Shown one piece after another: positions 26,449 to 35,635 of a stretch of DNA of 64,000 bases. The DNA comes from G963662905 sp965230045 (GTDB taxonomy: Bacteria; Bacteroidota; Bacteroidia; Bacteroidales; WRLA01). The stretch covers positions 2,418,001-2,482,000 of the forward strand of contig OZ245940.1 in NCBI GenBank assembly GCA_965230045.1, given 5' to 3'. The first letter of the stretch is position 1; each line of letters opens with the position of its first letter. The translations under genes and the position numbers were made by a program. The notes beneath the pieces are model-generated. The model was not told the origin of the DNA. It saw only the letters and a list, made by a program, of their open reading frames with translations, and did no database searches.

Positions 26449-27915
26449 TTAGTCAATTATAAACCAATCTTTTATACGCGACATTTTATCTTCCGGCTCA
26501 CTTTTGTGCCGATATTCATTCTTGTGTCGGTTGTAAATATAGTCTTTGCTCCATTCTTCATGATTTTCAGCAACTTGTTTTATGCCCTCAAGAATAAATT
26601 CCAAATCATCGTCGGTCATACAGGGGTGAAGGCTCAGGCGAATCCAGCCGGGTTTTTCACTTAAATCACCAAAATTGATTTTTTCAGTGATGGAATGCGA
26701 TTTTTCATAGCTTACATCGAGCAGAAAATGTCCGTAAGTACCTGCGCAGGCACATCCTCCGCGAACCTGAATTCCAAATTTATCATTTAAAAGCTTTACA
26801 ACCAGATTGTAATGAGCGCCCTTAATAAAAAACGATATAACCCCCAGCCTCTCTTCGATATTATCAGCCAGAATGTGCAGCCCGGCTATGCTTTTCATTC
26901 CTTCAAAACATCTCTTAACAAGCACTTTTTCCCTGTTACGGATGTTCTCCGTGCCCATTTGCTCTTTGAGCTCAATGCTCAGCGCTGTTTTTATTGCCTG
27001 AAGGAAACCGGGTGTGCCGCCATCTTCACGTGCTTCAATATCATCGATGTATTTGTATTCGCCCCAGGGGTTTGTCCAGTCAACAGTTCCTCCGCCGGGT
27101 TGGTCGGGGGTTTGGTTGTGGTACATGCTGGCGTCAAATACCAATACACCGCTTGAACCCGGGCCGCCCAGGAATTTGTGTGGTGAGAATAAAATCGCAT
27201 CCAGCTTTTTCATAGGATCATCGGACGGGTGCATATCCATATCGACATAGGGCGCAGATGCGGCAAAATCGATAAAACACAGACCGCCTGCCTCGTGCAT
27301 GATTTTGGCCATCTCATAATATGGTGTTTCAATGCCTGTAACATTTGAGCAAGCTGTGAATGCACCAATTTTTAAACTGCGGTCTTCATATTTTTCCAGG
27401 CATTTCCGCAGGTTGTCCAATGAAATTTTTAGTTCTTTGCCGGGTGGGATCATTACAACATCTGCAATGGTTTCCATCCAGCTTGTATGGTTGGAGTGGT
27501 GCTCCATATGGCTGATGAAAACTACCGGGCGGTCGCATTTTTTCAGACATCCTTTTTTGCTCAGCTCTCCGCACATCTTTAAACCCAGAATTCGCTGAAA
27601 TTTGTTTACTACACCAGTCATGCCAAATCCTGATGTGATAATTACATCATCGGGGCCTGCGTTGACATGTTTCTTGATTTTTTTATGAGCGTAGTGGTAG
27701 GCATTGGTCATCAACGTGCCTGTTTCGCTAGTCTCCGTGTGGGTATTGCCCAGAAAAGGGCCAAATGTGTAACTTATGCGATCCTCAATCGGTTTGTATA
27801 ACCTGCCGGAAGCGACCCAATCGGCATAAATCATTTTTTGTTTCCCATAAGGGGTTTCAAAAATGACATCATGCCCGATTGTGTTTTTCCTGAATTTTTC
27901 AAAATACTTCTCCAT
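26449..27915 (-). CDS. Class V aminotransferase-fold PLP enzyme (cysteine desulfurase-like)
   Basis: About 488 residues from the ATG at 27913-27915 (MEKYFEKFRKNTIG). The open frame extends to 28008, but only by reading into repeat A. The PLP lysine is Lys247 in LFSPHKFLGGPG. A Cys pair, Cys388 and Cys390, lies in VRGGCACAGTYGH at the position of the desulfurase active-site loop. A TATTTTTG -7-like box lies upstream on its strand (27937-27944). No SUF/ISC genes are nearby, so the role could be cysteine or selenocysteine lyase, or another reaction of this fold. Confidence 0.85.
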   Translation of the reverse strand: MEKYFEKFRKNTIGHDVIFETPYGKQKMIYADWVASGRLYKPIEDRISYTFGPFLGNTHTETSETGTLMTNAYHYAHKKIKKHVNAGPDDVIITSGFGMTGVVNKFQRILGLKMCGELSKKGCLKKCDRPVVFISHMEHHSNHTSWMETIADVVMIPPGKELKISLDNLRKCLEKYEDRSLKIGAFTACSNVTGIETPYYEMAKIMHEAGGLCFIDFAASAPYVDMDMHPSDDPMKKLDAILFSPHKFLGGPGSSGVLVFDASMYHNQTPDQPGGGTVDWTNPWGEYKYIDDIEAREDGGTPGFLQAIKTALSIELKEQMGTENIRNREKVLVKRCFEGMKSIAGLHILADNIEERLGVISFFIKGAHYNLVVKLLNDKFGIQVRGGCACAGTYGHFLLDVSYEKSHSITEKINFGDLSEKPGWIRLSLHPCMTDDDLEFILEGIKQVAENHEEWSKDYIYNRHKNEYRHKSEPEDKMSRIKDWFIID

Positions 27916-27961
27916 GCGTAAAATCTCTGGTTTGCGCAAAAATAGGGATTTTTGGATTAAG

Positions 27962-28158
27962 CCTGAATAATTCACAAAATATTCTATTGCGAGCACAAAC
28001 CGCTGCAATAGAAAGGAATGCTATCTTTTTGGTGCTCAAAATAGCTACGGCTATTCCTGTACGCCAAAAATCTGCGCTCCCTTTCTCTTATTGCGTTTTG
28101 TGCTTTGTCACTGAGCATGTCGAATGTGCTCATGACGAAATTTCATGAATTAGTCAGG
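27962..28158 (-). repeat. Repeat A, copy 2 (inverted)
   Basis: A 197-base copy in the opposite orientation to copies 1 and 3. Terminal repeats are CCTGAATAATTCACAAAAT and, complementary, ATTTCATGAATTAGTCAGG. TAAG flanks both sides and may be a short target duplication. It sits directly upstream of the aminotransferase-fold gene's promoter. The rest of the gap to yaaA (28159-28227) holds nothing recognisable. Confidence 0.8.
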
Positions 28159-28227
28159 TAAGAAAAACCATTCGAATTACATGAGCATGTTTTTGGTGAT
28201 GACGGAATGAAAGCCTGGCCGGCCTGT

Positions 28228-28995
28228 TTATCGCGTAAAAACGATTTCATTGCCTTTGCTGAGCAGGTCATTGTAAAAATAGCCCTCTAAATCAAAGTGT
28301 TTGAGGTCTTCGGCTTTATTGATCCTGTTTTGGATGATGAACCGGCTCATCAAACCCCTTGCTTTTTTCGCATAAATAGTAATAACTTTCCAGTTTCCAT
28401 TTTTGTTTTCTTTAAAAACAGGCGTGATTACATTTATGTTTTTGATAAAGGGTTTGATTGACTTAAAGTATTCATTGGAAGCAAGGTTGACGAGGATGTC
28501 GCTACCGGATTTATCTAAATCTTCTTTAATTTTATCGGCAATTCTGCTCCCCCAATATTTATAAAGATTATCGCCGGCAGGGTTATTAAACTTAATTCCC
28601 ATTTCGAGGCGATATCCCTGGATTAAATCCAACGGGCGCAGCACACCATAAAGCCCGGAAAGAATGCGCAGGTGGTTTTGGGCATACTGAAGATCTTCGG
28701 ATGAGAGCGAAGCAGCGTCAATGCCGTTATAAACTTCACCGTTAAAAGTGAGTAATGCAGGACGGGTACGCTCTAATTGAGGTTTTTCCTGCCATTGCTG
28801 GTAACGTTCGTAATTCAAATCTGCGAGTTTGAGCGAGATGCCCATAAGGTTTTGCAGTTCAGCTGGGTTGAATATTTTCAGCAAAGCGGCAAGTTCGTTG
28901 GCATTATTTATAAATGTAGCTTTTGTAGATTCTAGTCCTTCGGGGATATTTTTGTTGAAATCCAGGCTTTTGGCCGGAGAAATTATTGCAAGCAT
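28228..28995 (-). CDS. yaaA: YaaA peroxide-stress protein
   Basis: A 255-residue UPF0246 protein with the diagnostic start MLAIISPAKSLDFNKNIPEGLESTKATF. Other hallmarks are ALLTFNGEVYNGIDA, LRILSGLYGVLRPLDLIQGYRLEMG and NLASNEYFKSI, plus the ending DLLSKGNEIVFTR. In Escherichia coli the family limits free iron and oxidative DNA damage during peroxide stress. Length is standard. It lies only five bases after the 207-residue secreted protein gene on the same strand, so the two are probably co-transcribed. Confidence 0.94.
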   Translation of the reverse strand: MLAIISPAKSLDFNKNIPEGLESTKATFINNANELAALLKIFNPAELQNLMGISLKLADLNYERYQQWQEKPQLERTRPALLTFNGEVYNGIDAASLSSEDLQYAQNHLRILSGLYGVLRPLDLIQGYRLEMGIKFNNPAGDNLYKYWGSRIADKIKEDLDKSGSDILVNLASNEYFKSIKPFIKNINVITPVFKENKNGNWKVITIYAKKARGLMSRFIIQNRINKAEDLKHFDLEGYFYNDLLSKGNEIVFTR

Positions 28996-29000
28996 GAGGC

Positions 29001-29624
29001 TTATTCTAATGGGTTAATTTGAAAATTACTGAAAGGATCCGGGCTTAGCCTGAGCGCCGGGTTAAAATTGCTGATTGGTGAAAGTGGATAATAGGGGTAA
29101 GGGCTGTCGCCCCGGCTGTAACCAAAACGGGCTTCGATCCGCATATTTTCAGTTGGCCTGTATGATGCCCCGATAATAAAACCGTCGCGATCGTAACTGA
29201 ATGCCCTGGGATGAACTTTTTCATCCGGATTGTTACTTAAAAGGCTGAATTCTTTAAAAATTGTGCCGCTGATTATTACTTTCGGATTAACTAAGTACGA
29301 TCCGCTGACATAAATGTTGGAAGGAAGTGCACCGGTATTAGGCAGCCCTTCCGCAGCCTGTTCCGTTACAGAGCTCCACGAAAATGTACCCCCTGTTTGA
29401 AGCCGGAAACGATCGCTGATCTGCAATCCGATATGGGGCGCGACATAGGTGCCAAATAAAGATCCGTAGGCTCCATTGTTGATATAATAACTTCCCAGTT
29501 CCAGCTTTATATCCGGTTTATTGTCGGGAATAGGATCAAAAACATCGTCCAGTGACTGACCAGAGACTGATGTGCCGAACAATATTCCGAAAATGAGTAG
29601 TATGTTTTTAATTCCTTGCATCAT
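29001..29624 (-). CDS. Secreted, probably outer-membrane protein of unknown function
   Basis: 207 residues with a signal peptide (IKNILLIFGILFGTSVSGQS). The mature part alternates short amphipathic beta strands (DIKLELGSYYINNG, IGLQISDRFRLQTGGTF, NIYVSGSYLVNPKVIISGTIFKEF, GFIIGASYRPTENMRIEARFGYS), consistent with a small beta barrel. It ends NPLE rather than with an aromatic residue. I cannot assign a family. It is immediately upstream of yaaA. Confidence 0.75.
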   Translation of the reverse strand: MMQGIKNILLIFGILFGTSVSGQSLDDVFDPIPDNKPDIKLELGSYYINNGAYGSLFGTYVAPHIGLQISDRFRLQTGGTFSWSSVTEQAAEGLPNTGALPSNIYVSGSYLVNPKVIISGTIFKEFSLLSNNPDEKVHPRAFSYDRDGFIIGASYRPTENMRIEARFGYSRGDSPYPYYPLSPISNFNPALRLSPDPFSNFQINPLE

Positions 29625-29666
29625 CTTTATAACAAAACGCCGATATTAAAGTTTATTGTAATTGTT

Positions 29667-30854
29667 TTATTGTTGTACCGGATTTATTCCATGGATTTTA
29701 CAGAACAGTTCAATGCTTGCAATATGATTGCCAGGCAATATGAGGTGATGGTTGCCCAAAGGCGCTTCCTGAAGCATTTTGATTTTGTCTGTTCGGAGTT
29801 CAATCGAGATTTGCGTGCGGCAGGCTGTGTCAAAATCATTGCGGCGCATAATCTCACCTTTTGCGAGAAAGAATTTATCCAGACCGGGGCTAAGCCTGAA
29901 AACAGTTACTTCCGATTTTTTGAATTTTCCACGTACTGCTGTTCCTATACCTGATTCATAATGTGTGTCGATACGGTAGCTTTCGAGCATGTTTAAAGGA
30001 ACGGTACAATGGCTGAACATTACATTTTGCCTTTTGAAATTATTGATATTGGCCATCCAGGGGATTTTCCCGATAAGTTTAAACAAAAGCAACATGCCGG
30101 TGATGCTGGTGAGATCGCCTTCGCAACCAGCCGGAATATGCAGCCCATTGAGAAATGAATTGCCCAGGCAAAAGGTGGTTTTATGCGAGTCGAGCAGTGG
30201 AAAGCACTCAGTAGTAATGGCTTCAGCTTTGTGTTTATCGATCATTTCACGAACAAAAGTACTCAGCTGAGCGGTTCTCTTTAAATCGTCCTCTGCATCT
30301 TTTCTGCTAAAATGATTGTAAAAAGATATGTCCTCAGTAAAACTGTTTAGTTTATCTGTTTCTGGCCAGTTTTCTTGAATAATTTGTATATCAAATTTTT
30401 TTTGTAATTGCCCTTTGTCAATCATAGATCCAATGAGCCAGGGCGCAGGATTCCCTATAATCAGGATTTTGGCATTTTTAAGTTTTTGTTGTGCAATAAG
30501 GACATTGCGATAGTTTTTAAGGGTATTTTCGGCCAGTGCCCTTCGCAGGGTAAGAAGCTGCCCAGGGATTTCCATCATGCGCGATCTGGCAAAAGCTTCC
30601 GTAGCTGCTGCATAGCCGTTTTCTTCCTCAAAACCAATAAATAAACGGAATCGTTTTGGTGCTTTTTCGATGATTTCCAAAACGCCCATTTCTGAACCGC
30701 CTGTCATGAATATGATGATATCCGGATCCTCATCACTAAAGCAGTAATATTGATTTTTCAGCGTTTGTAGAATTTTTTCTTTTGCGCTGTTTTGCAGATA
30801 TTCTGGTTTGGCTCCACGATGCCCGGCTACATAGATGCGCAATTTCCTCTCCAT
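29667..30854 (-). CDS. L-fucose/arabinose isomerase-fold protein
   Basis: A 395-residue cytoplasmic protein. The middle region EAITTECFPLLDSHKTTFCLGNSFLNGLHIPAGCEGDLTSITGMLLLFKLIGKIPWMANI resembles the fucose/arabinose isomerase family, in which a Glu and Asp bind the metal. The end, LPGNHIASIELFCKIHGINPV, also fits the C-terminal domain. It is shorter than true FucI (about 590 residues). The substrate is unknown. It sits with a GNAT gene upstream and the secreted-protein/yaaA pair downstream, so no pathway emerges from the context. Confidence 0.7.
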   Translation of the reverse strand: MERKLRIYVAGHRGAKPEYLQNSAKEKILQTLKNQYYCFSDEDPDIIIFMTGGSEMGVLEIIEKAPKRFRLFIGFEEENGYAAATEAFARSRMMEIPGQLLTLRRALAENTLKNYRNVLIAQQKLKNAKILIIGNPAPWLIGSMIDKGQLQKKFDIQIIQENWPETDKLNSFTEDISFYNHFSRKDAEDDLKRTAQLSTFVREMIDKHKAEAITTECFPLLDSHKTTFCLGNSFLNGLHIPAGCEGDLTSITGMLLLFKLIGKIPWMANINNFKRQNVMFSHCTVPLNMLESYRIDTHYESGIGTAVRGKFKKSEVTVFRLSPGLDKFFLAKGEIMRRNDFDTACRTQISIELRTDKIKMLQEAPLGNHHLILPGNHIASIELFCKIHGINPVQQ

Positions 30855-30861
30855 ATTAAAT

Positions 30862-31341
30862 TTATTTTGGTTTTCTCTGTTGGTCTTCTTTTGAAGTCAT
30901 CCATTCAAAAAGCCGGTAATGATCTCCATTCATTCCGCTTTTCTCGTACACTTTTATTGCGTTGATATTACTTTGGTCAACATAAAGTCTTATGCCACCA
31001 TAATTTGGATCGTTTTGAACGATTTCCTGAATATGCTTGTACAGAGATTTATAGATTCCTTTTTCGCGGAATTCTTTGCGCACATAAACCGATTGGATCC
31101 AAAGCACGGTAGCGGCGCGCCAGTCGCTCCATTCAAAAGTGGTCATAAGCATTCCGGCAACTTGCCCATTCATTTCTGCAAAATAATACCGGCCTTTGTA
31201 GGCGTCGTCAAAAATGGCGCTTATGCCTTTGCGCAATGTTTCGCGATTTAATTGGAGGTTTTCTGTTTCCATTGCCATTTCCATTTGGAAATCAATTATT
31301 TGCTCCAAATCTTCCGCTGCGGCTGTGCGAATTTTTATCAT
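30862..31341 (-). CDS. GNAT-family N-acetyltransferase
   Basis: About 159 residues from the ATG at 31339-31341 (MIKIRTAAAEDLEQIIDFQMEMA). The acetyl-CoA-binding A motif is VWIQSVYVRKEFREKGIYKSLYKHIQE, followed by the B motif (VDQSNINAIKVYEKSGMN). The start overlaps the stop of the flavin-reductase gene as ATGA, a sign of translational coupling, and this is why I reject the longer frame to 31416. The acceptor substrate is unknown. Confidence 0.87.
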   Translation of the reverse strand: MIKIRTAAAEDLEQIIDFQMEMAMETENLQLNRETLRKGISAIFDDAYKGRYYFAEMNGQVAGMLMTTFEWSDWRAATVLWIQSVYVRKEFREKGIYKSLYKHIQEIVQNDPNYGGIRLYVDQSNINAIKVYEKSGMNGDHYRLFEWMTSKEDQQRKPK

Positions 31342-31955
31342 TTGTTTTTCTTTTGTTTTGCCAGGCGTTTTTTTGTTTTTGGTTTCATCACTGAAAAACC
31401 AAATTTCCCAATCCATTGGCCTAATTCATAATAATTTCCATGCGCATAAACCAGCATACTGTCCCGGCTCAGGTCCAGTGCACCGCTCTTGGGGTCAATT
31501 AAGTGGGTGTCGGCATGCACAGCTACAACTTCTGCCATGAACATATCGTGTGAGCCTAACTTGATAATGTCTTTTACCTTGCACTCAATATTGAGTGGTG
31601 ATTCGGCAATCATAGGGCATTTAACTTTTGTGGCTTCAAGTGCTGTAAGTCCGCATTCTTCAAATTTTCTAAAATCACGCCCCGATTTTACACCGTTCCA
31701 ATCCGTAATTTTTGCCAGTTTGGGCGTCGTTAAATTGATTATAAATTCTCTTTCCTGTTTGATGATGTTGTAGGAATGTCTTGACTCCCTTACGGAAATG
31801 TAAAGCATGGGCGGCTGTGAGCAAAGGGTACCTGTCCAGGCGATGGTAATGATGTTGTAATCCTCTGGCTTTGAACCGCAGCTGACCATCACGGCCGGCA
31901 AGGGATACAACATATTGCCGGCTTTAAGTTCCGTTTTGTGGTGTTTGTTACTCAT
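31338..31955 (-). CDS. Flavin reductase-like (FMN-binding split barrel) protein
   Basis: About 205 residues. I prefer the ATG at 31953-31955 (MSNKHHKTELKAGNMLYPLPAVMVSCG); a Met six codons upstream is possible. Family segments are NIITIAWTGTLCSQPPMLYISVRESRHSYNIIKQEREFIINL and ESPLNIECKVKDIIKLGSHDMFMAEVVAVHAD, placing it with flavin reductase domain proteins that bind FMN and use NAD(P)H. The C-terminus is Lys-rich. It is translationally coupled to the GNAT gene. Confidence 0.9.
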   Translation of the reverse strand: MSNKHHKTELKAGNMLYPLPAVMVSCGSKPEDYNIITIAWTGTLCSQPPMLYISVRESRHSYNIIKQEREFIINLTTPKLAKITDWNGVKSGRDFRKFEECGLTALEATKVKCPMIAESPLNIECKVKDIIKLGSHDMFMAEVVAVHADTHLIDPKSGALDLSRDSMLVYAHGNYYELGQWIGKFGFSVMKPKTKKRLAKQKKNK

Positions 31956-31969
31956 CTGAATTTTTGTTT

Positions 31970-32010
31970 TCAAAAAAAACCGGAGGAACGTATTTTGTTC
32001 TCCGGCTCAA
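31970..32010 (-). terminator. Terminator of the transketolase gene
   Basis: On the minus strand GAGCCGGAGAAC, a loop and GTTCCTCCGGTTTTTTTT form a stem with one bulge followed by eight T. It lies about 40 bases after the transketolase stop and just before the flavin-reductase gene. Confidence 0.75.
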
Positions 32011-32048
32011 TATACAAATTATTCTGTTAGTAGCAGGATGAGCCCTGA

Positions 32049-34100
32049 TTACTGGGCATGAAAGTTTTCAAAATAAGCAAATGAATGGGTGAAGATATTT
32101 TCTGCTGTGAAGCCAAATTTTTCATCCAAAACACTGGCGGGCGCTGAATAACCAAAATGTGAAAGGCCATATGCTTTGCCATTACCGCCAACCAAACTGG
32201 AAAGTGTACTTGGCAGTCCGGCTGTAAGTCCAAAAATTGGCTTTCTGTCCGGAAGGACTGAATATTGGTATTCGGGGCTTTGATCGCGGAAAACACCCTC
32301 CGACATAACACTTACTATCCTGATTTTAAGTTTTTTGCGTTCTCTGAGCAATTCGGCAGCTTCATAAAGTGTGCGTACTTCCGATCCGTTGCCCACAAAA
32401 ATCATATCGGGTTCGCCTTCATCTTCATTTACAATATATCCGCCTTTTCTGGCTTGCTCTGCAATTTCTTTTCTGCTTTTTTGAGATGTTCCCGGCAAAT
32501 CGGTTATATTTTGCCGAGAAAGAATCAGCCCCGATGGTGTTTTGGTGTTTTCGAGCGCCATTTGCCAGGCAATTCGGGTTTCTTCGGCATCAGCAGGGCG
32601 CAGAACCATGAGCGAACGTTTGCCACTGTGGTTATAAATTTTTTCCATGAGGCGGATTTGTGCCAGATGCTCTACCGGCTGGTGTGTTGGGCCATCTTCG
32701 CCAACACGGAATGCATCATGCGACCACACATAAATCACCGGTAATTCCTGTAATGCGGAGAGGCGCAAGGCCGGTTTCATATAATCGCTGAATACGAAGA
32801 ATGTCCCACAGGCCGCGCGTAAGCCCCCGTGCAGGGCGATACCGTTCATTACAGCAGCCATCGTGAGTTCCGAAACTCCGGCATGAAGGAACCTTCCGCT
32901 AAAGTCATCTGCTTTCATGGGCTGGGTGTGCTTCAGAAAACCATCGGTTTTGTCGGAATTGGAAAGATCAGCAGAGGAGACAATCATATTTTGCAAGTGC
33001 TCTGACAGGTAGGCCAGGATGCTTGCAGAGGCTGCACGTGTTGCAGAATTCCCTTTAAGCTCAATATTTTCAAAATCCAAATGCTGCATTTCGTCTTTTA
33101 CGAATGCCAGGAATTCTTTAGCTGCTTCCGGGTTTTTGTCCAGCCAATTGTGGGCGATGTCTTGCTTCTCTTTGGCTTCCGCTTTTTTATTCAGTCGGAT
33201 TTTTTTATAGTAATCTGCCACATCATCATAAATGCAGAAAGGGTTCTCAGGATCGGCTCCCAGATTTTTGAAGGAGGCTTCAATATCAACGCCTGCCTTG
33301 GAAAGTGGTTGGCCATGAGTGGAACATAAACCTTCCATTTTTTCATTTTCCGCATTTCGTGAACCGAGGCCCATAAGTGTTTTTCCAATGATTAAGCAAG
33401 GTTTCCCGATAAAATCACGCGCTTCTTTGAGGGCTTTGCGGATTTCGTTTTCATCGTTTCCGTTAATCGTGATAACGTGCCAGCCCCAGGCTTCATATTT
33501 TTTTGCAGTATCTTCAATCGAAACCTCATTCGTCATGGTTGATAGCTGTACGTCATTGCTGTCATAAAACATGATCAGGTTGTCGAGCTTTAGGTAACCG
33601 GCAATCCGGCCTGCGCCCTGGCTGATTTCTTCCTGGATTCCACCGTCGGAAATGAAGGTATATATATAATGTGTACACCAGTCGCCAAACCGCTCTTTAA
33701 AGAACTTTGCGGCAATGGCAGCGCCAACGGCCATAGTGTGCCCCTGGCCAAGCGGTCCGGATGTGTTTTCAATACCACGTTTTATGTCCAGCTCAGGATG
33801 TCCGGGGGTGCAACTTTTCCACTGGCGGAAATTTTTCAGATCCTCCATAGTGTAATTGCCCATAAGGGTCAGTTGCGCATAAAGCATGGGCGACATATGC
33901 CCCGGATCCAGGAAAAAACGGTCCCTACGGAACCAATCCGGCATATCTGGATCATAGCTGAGAAATTCAGAATATAATATTTGTGTGAAGTCGGCTCCTC
34001 CCATTGCTCCACCCGGATGACCTGATTTCGCTTTTTCTACCATCGCTGCTGTCAGTACCCGGATATTGTCTGCCGCCCTTTGGGCAATTGATTTCTTCAT
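32049..34100 (-). CDS. tkt: Transketolase
   Basis: A 683-residue full-length enzyme of the pentose phosphate pathway, transferring two-carbon ketol units with thiamine diphosphate. The N-terminal TPP domain has HPGGAMGGADFTQ, GPLGQGHTMAVG and the TPP fold GGIQEEISQGAGRIAGYLKLDNLIMFYDSND. The pyrimidine-binding domain has GRFLHAGVSELTMAAVMNGIALHGG and HDAFRVGEDGPTHQPVEHL. It is monocistronic by spacing, with a good terminator. It supplies erythrose-4-phosphate, whose oxidised derivative is the substrate of the neighbouring PdxB. Confidence 0.96.
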   Translation of the reverse strand: MKKSIAQRAADNIRVLTAAMVEKAKSGHPGGAMGGADFTQILYSEFLSYDPDMPDWFRRDRFFLDPGHMSPMLYAQLTLMGNYTMEDLKNFRQWKSCTPGHPELDIKRGIENTSGPLGQGHTMAVGAAIAAKFFKERFGDWCTHYIYTFISDGGIQEEISQGAGRIAGYLKLDNLIMFYDSNDVQLSTMTNEVSIEDTAKKYEAWGWHVITINGNDENEIRKALKEARDFIGKPCLIIGKTLMGLGSRNAENEKMEGLCSTHGQPLSKAGVDIEASFKNLGADPENPFCIYDDVADYYKKIRLNKKAEAKEKQDIAHNWLDKNPEAAKEFLAFVKDEMQHLDFENIELKGNSATRAASASILAYLSEHLQNMIVSSADLSNSDKTDGFLKHTQPMKADDFSGRFLHAGVSELTMAAVMNGIALHGGLRAACGTFFVFSDYMKPALRLSALQELPVIYVWSHDAFRVGEDGPTHQPVEHLAQIRLMEKIYNHSGKRSLMVLRPADAEETRIAWQMALENTKTPSGLILSRQNITDLPGTSQKSRKEIAEQARKGGYIVNEDEGEPDMIFVGNGSEVRTLYEAAELLRERKKLKIRIVSVMSEGVFRDQSPEYQYSVLPDRKPIFGLTAGLPSTLSSLVGGNGKAYGLSHFGYSAPASVLDEKFGFTAENIFTHSFAYFENFHAQ

Positions 34101-34168
34101 TATTCAGAGACCTTAAAATTTTTTGCAAAAATAGCTAAGTTTTTGAAACGCCCTATTATATCTCCAAA

Positions 34169-35302
34169 TCAATTATTAACATGCTTAAAACCCAGTTTTA
34201 CAAGTGTTTGTGATAGGTTCGTATCTTTTTTTGTTAGCTCAAAGCAGAAATGTTGAAACTCCCTTCGCAGCGGATAGGATGATCTCAGTCTTTCAAATGA
34301 GTTAAAATCACTTCTTAGCGCTTCGTCATCATTCCAGATATTATAGGTATGCCGAAATGCAAATTGTAGTGATTCCATGAAGCCAAGTTTGTGATTAGAG
34401 ATTGTAATAAGCCTTTTTGGGTGTGCAGGAATATTGGAAGCTTTCCAGTTTAAGAGGGGTAGGTTAAAATGGCGTGCTATAGCCTGTACCGACATTTCGG
34501 TGCCTTTGGCTTTGCCGTCGGCCGAATAGCCTGCGATATGCGGACTGATAAAATAACATTTTTTTGCCAGTTCCTGCATAATGCGGGGCTCGTTTTCCCA
34601 TACGTCAAGGGCTAAGGAGAGTTGAGGGTTAGCGTCAAGTGCCCATAGCAAGAGCTCATTTGAAATAACTTCACCTCTCGATGTATTGATAAGCAGTACA
34701 GGTCGTCCTTTGAGCAGGTTTAGGTGTTCTTTTTTTAGTAGGTGGTATGTGGGATAACTGCCGTTTTTTGAAAGCGGGACGTGAAAACTGATGATGTTAC
34801 ATTGCCTGAATATTTCTCTTTTTGTGGTGTGCTCAAAGTTTGATTCATTATCCCTTCGTGGTGGGTCGTTAGATAAAGTGTTTACATTCAGTGATTTAAG
34901 ATTGTATTCTAGTTTTTTACCAACGTTTCCTGCGCCAATAATTCCTGCAGTTACAGTTTTTAGTCCAAGTTTATTTTTAATTATCCATTCAAGGATAATG
35001 TTTGTAACATACTGATTAACAGAGTTTGAATTGCATCCCGCTGCGTTTTTCCATTCTATTTCTTTTTCGGAGCAAAACGTTTTATCAATGTGGTCAGTTC
35101 CTATTGTTGCTGTGGCAATGAATTTTACTTTAGTGTTGTTTAAAAGTTGCTTGCCTGCTTGTGTCCTTGTTCTGATTATAAGTGAATCTGCATCCTGTAC
35201 CGTGATATTATTGATCCCTTTTGGGCTAAGGTATTGGGTTTCTGCGTGTTTTTCAAAAACTCCAGAGATATATGGAATGTATTTGTCTATTATAATCTTC
35301 AT
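34169..35302 (-). CDS. pdxB: 4-phosphoerythronate dehydrogenase PdxB
   Basis: A 377-residue D-2-hydroxyacid dehydrogenase with the N-terminal MKIIIDKYIPYISGVFE and the loop WKNAAGCNSNSVNQYVTNIIL, diagnostic for PdxB. The NAD-binding motif is GIIGAGNVGKKLE, and the catalytic region includes LINTSRGEVI, LDVWENEP and SPHIAGYSADGKAKGTEM. It has the extra C-terminal dimerisation domain. It makes 2-oxo-3-hydroxy-4-phosphobutanoate in DXP-dependent PLP synthesis. It is about 70 bases upstream of transketolase on the same strand, a plausible erythrose-4-phosphate-to-PLP pairing. Confidence 0.93.
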   Translation of the reverse strand: MKIIIDKYIPYISGVFEKHAETQYLSPKGINNITVQDADSLIIRTRTQAGKQLLNNTKVKFIATATIGTDHIDKTFCSEKEIEWKNAAGCNSNSVNQYVTNIILEWIIKNKLGLKTVTAGIIGAGNVGKKLEYNLKSLNVNTLSNDPPRRDNESNFEHTTKREIFRQCNIISFHVPLSKNGSYPTYHLLKKEHLNLLKGRPVLLINTSRGEVISNELLLWALDANPQLSLALDVWENEPRIMQELAKKCYFISPHIAGYSADGKAKGTEMSVQAIARHFNLPLLNWKASNIPAHPKRLITISNHKLGFMESLQFAFRHTYNIWNDDEALRSDFNSFERLRSSYPLRREFQHFCFELTKKDTNLSQTLVKLGFKHVNN

Positions 35303-35635
35303 CCGACAAAGTTCGGTTTTTTCCTTTAGCGAATTTATTAAAGAAAGTGCTTAATATCCGGGAAAGTTTCAGGTTAAATTCGTAAGCTGTTTTGGCGGTG
35401 GATTTTCTTCCAAAATTCTTGATTTTGTATGTTATTTGGTTTGATAAAGCCTGAAATTGGATAAAATAAGTCCAAAAATACTTGAGATTATTACATAACG
35501 GTAAAGGAAGCTTGGAATTTTTGTTATTTCTTTGCAATTTTATTGTAAATAAATTTTGTAGAATGAAAAAGTATTTGGATATTTGCATTGATAGACGATA
35601 TGACCATTTTTAGTACAAATTAAAACCCAAAAGCA
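35303..35635. other. Intergenic region between pdxB and the AraC-type gene
   Basis: This 333-base AT-rich gap between divergent genes holds no frame I believe; a minus-strand frame across it is low-complexity and overlaps pdxB. There are several TTTG-rich segments that could include promoters for both directions, but none matches the full -33/-7 consensus with correct spacing. Confidence 0.6.
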
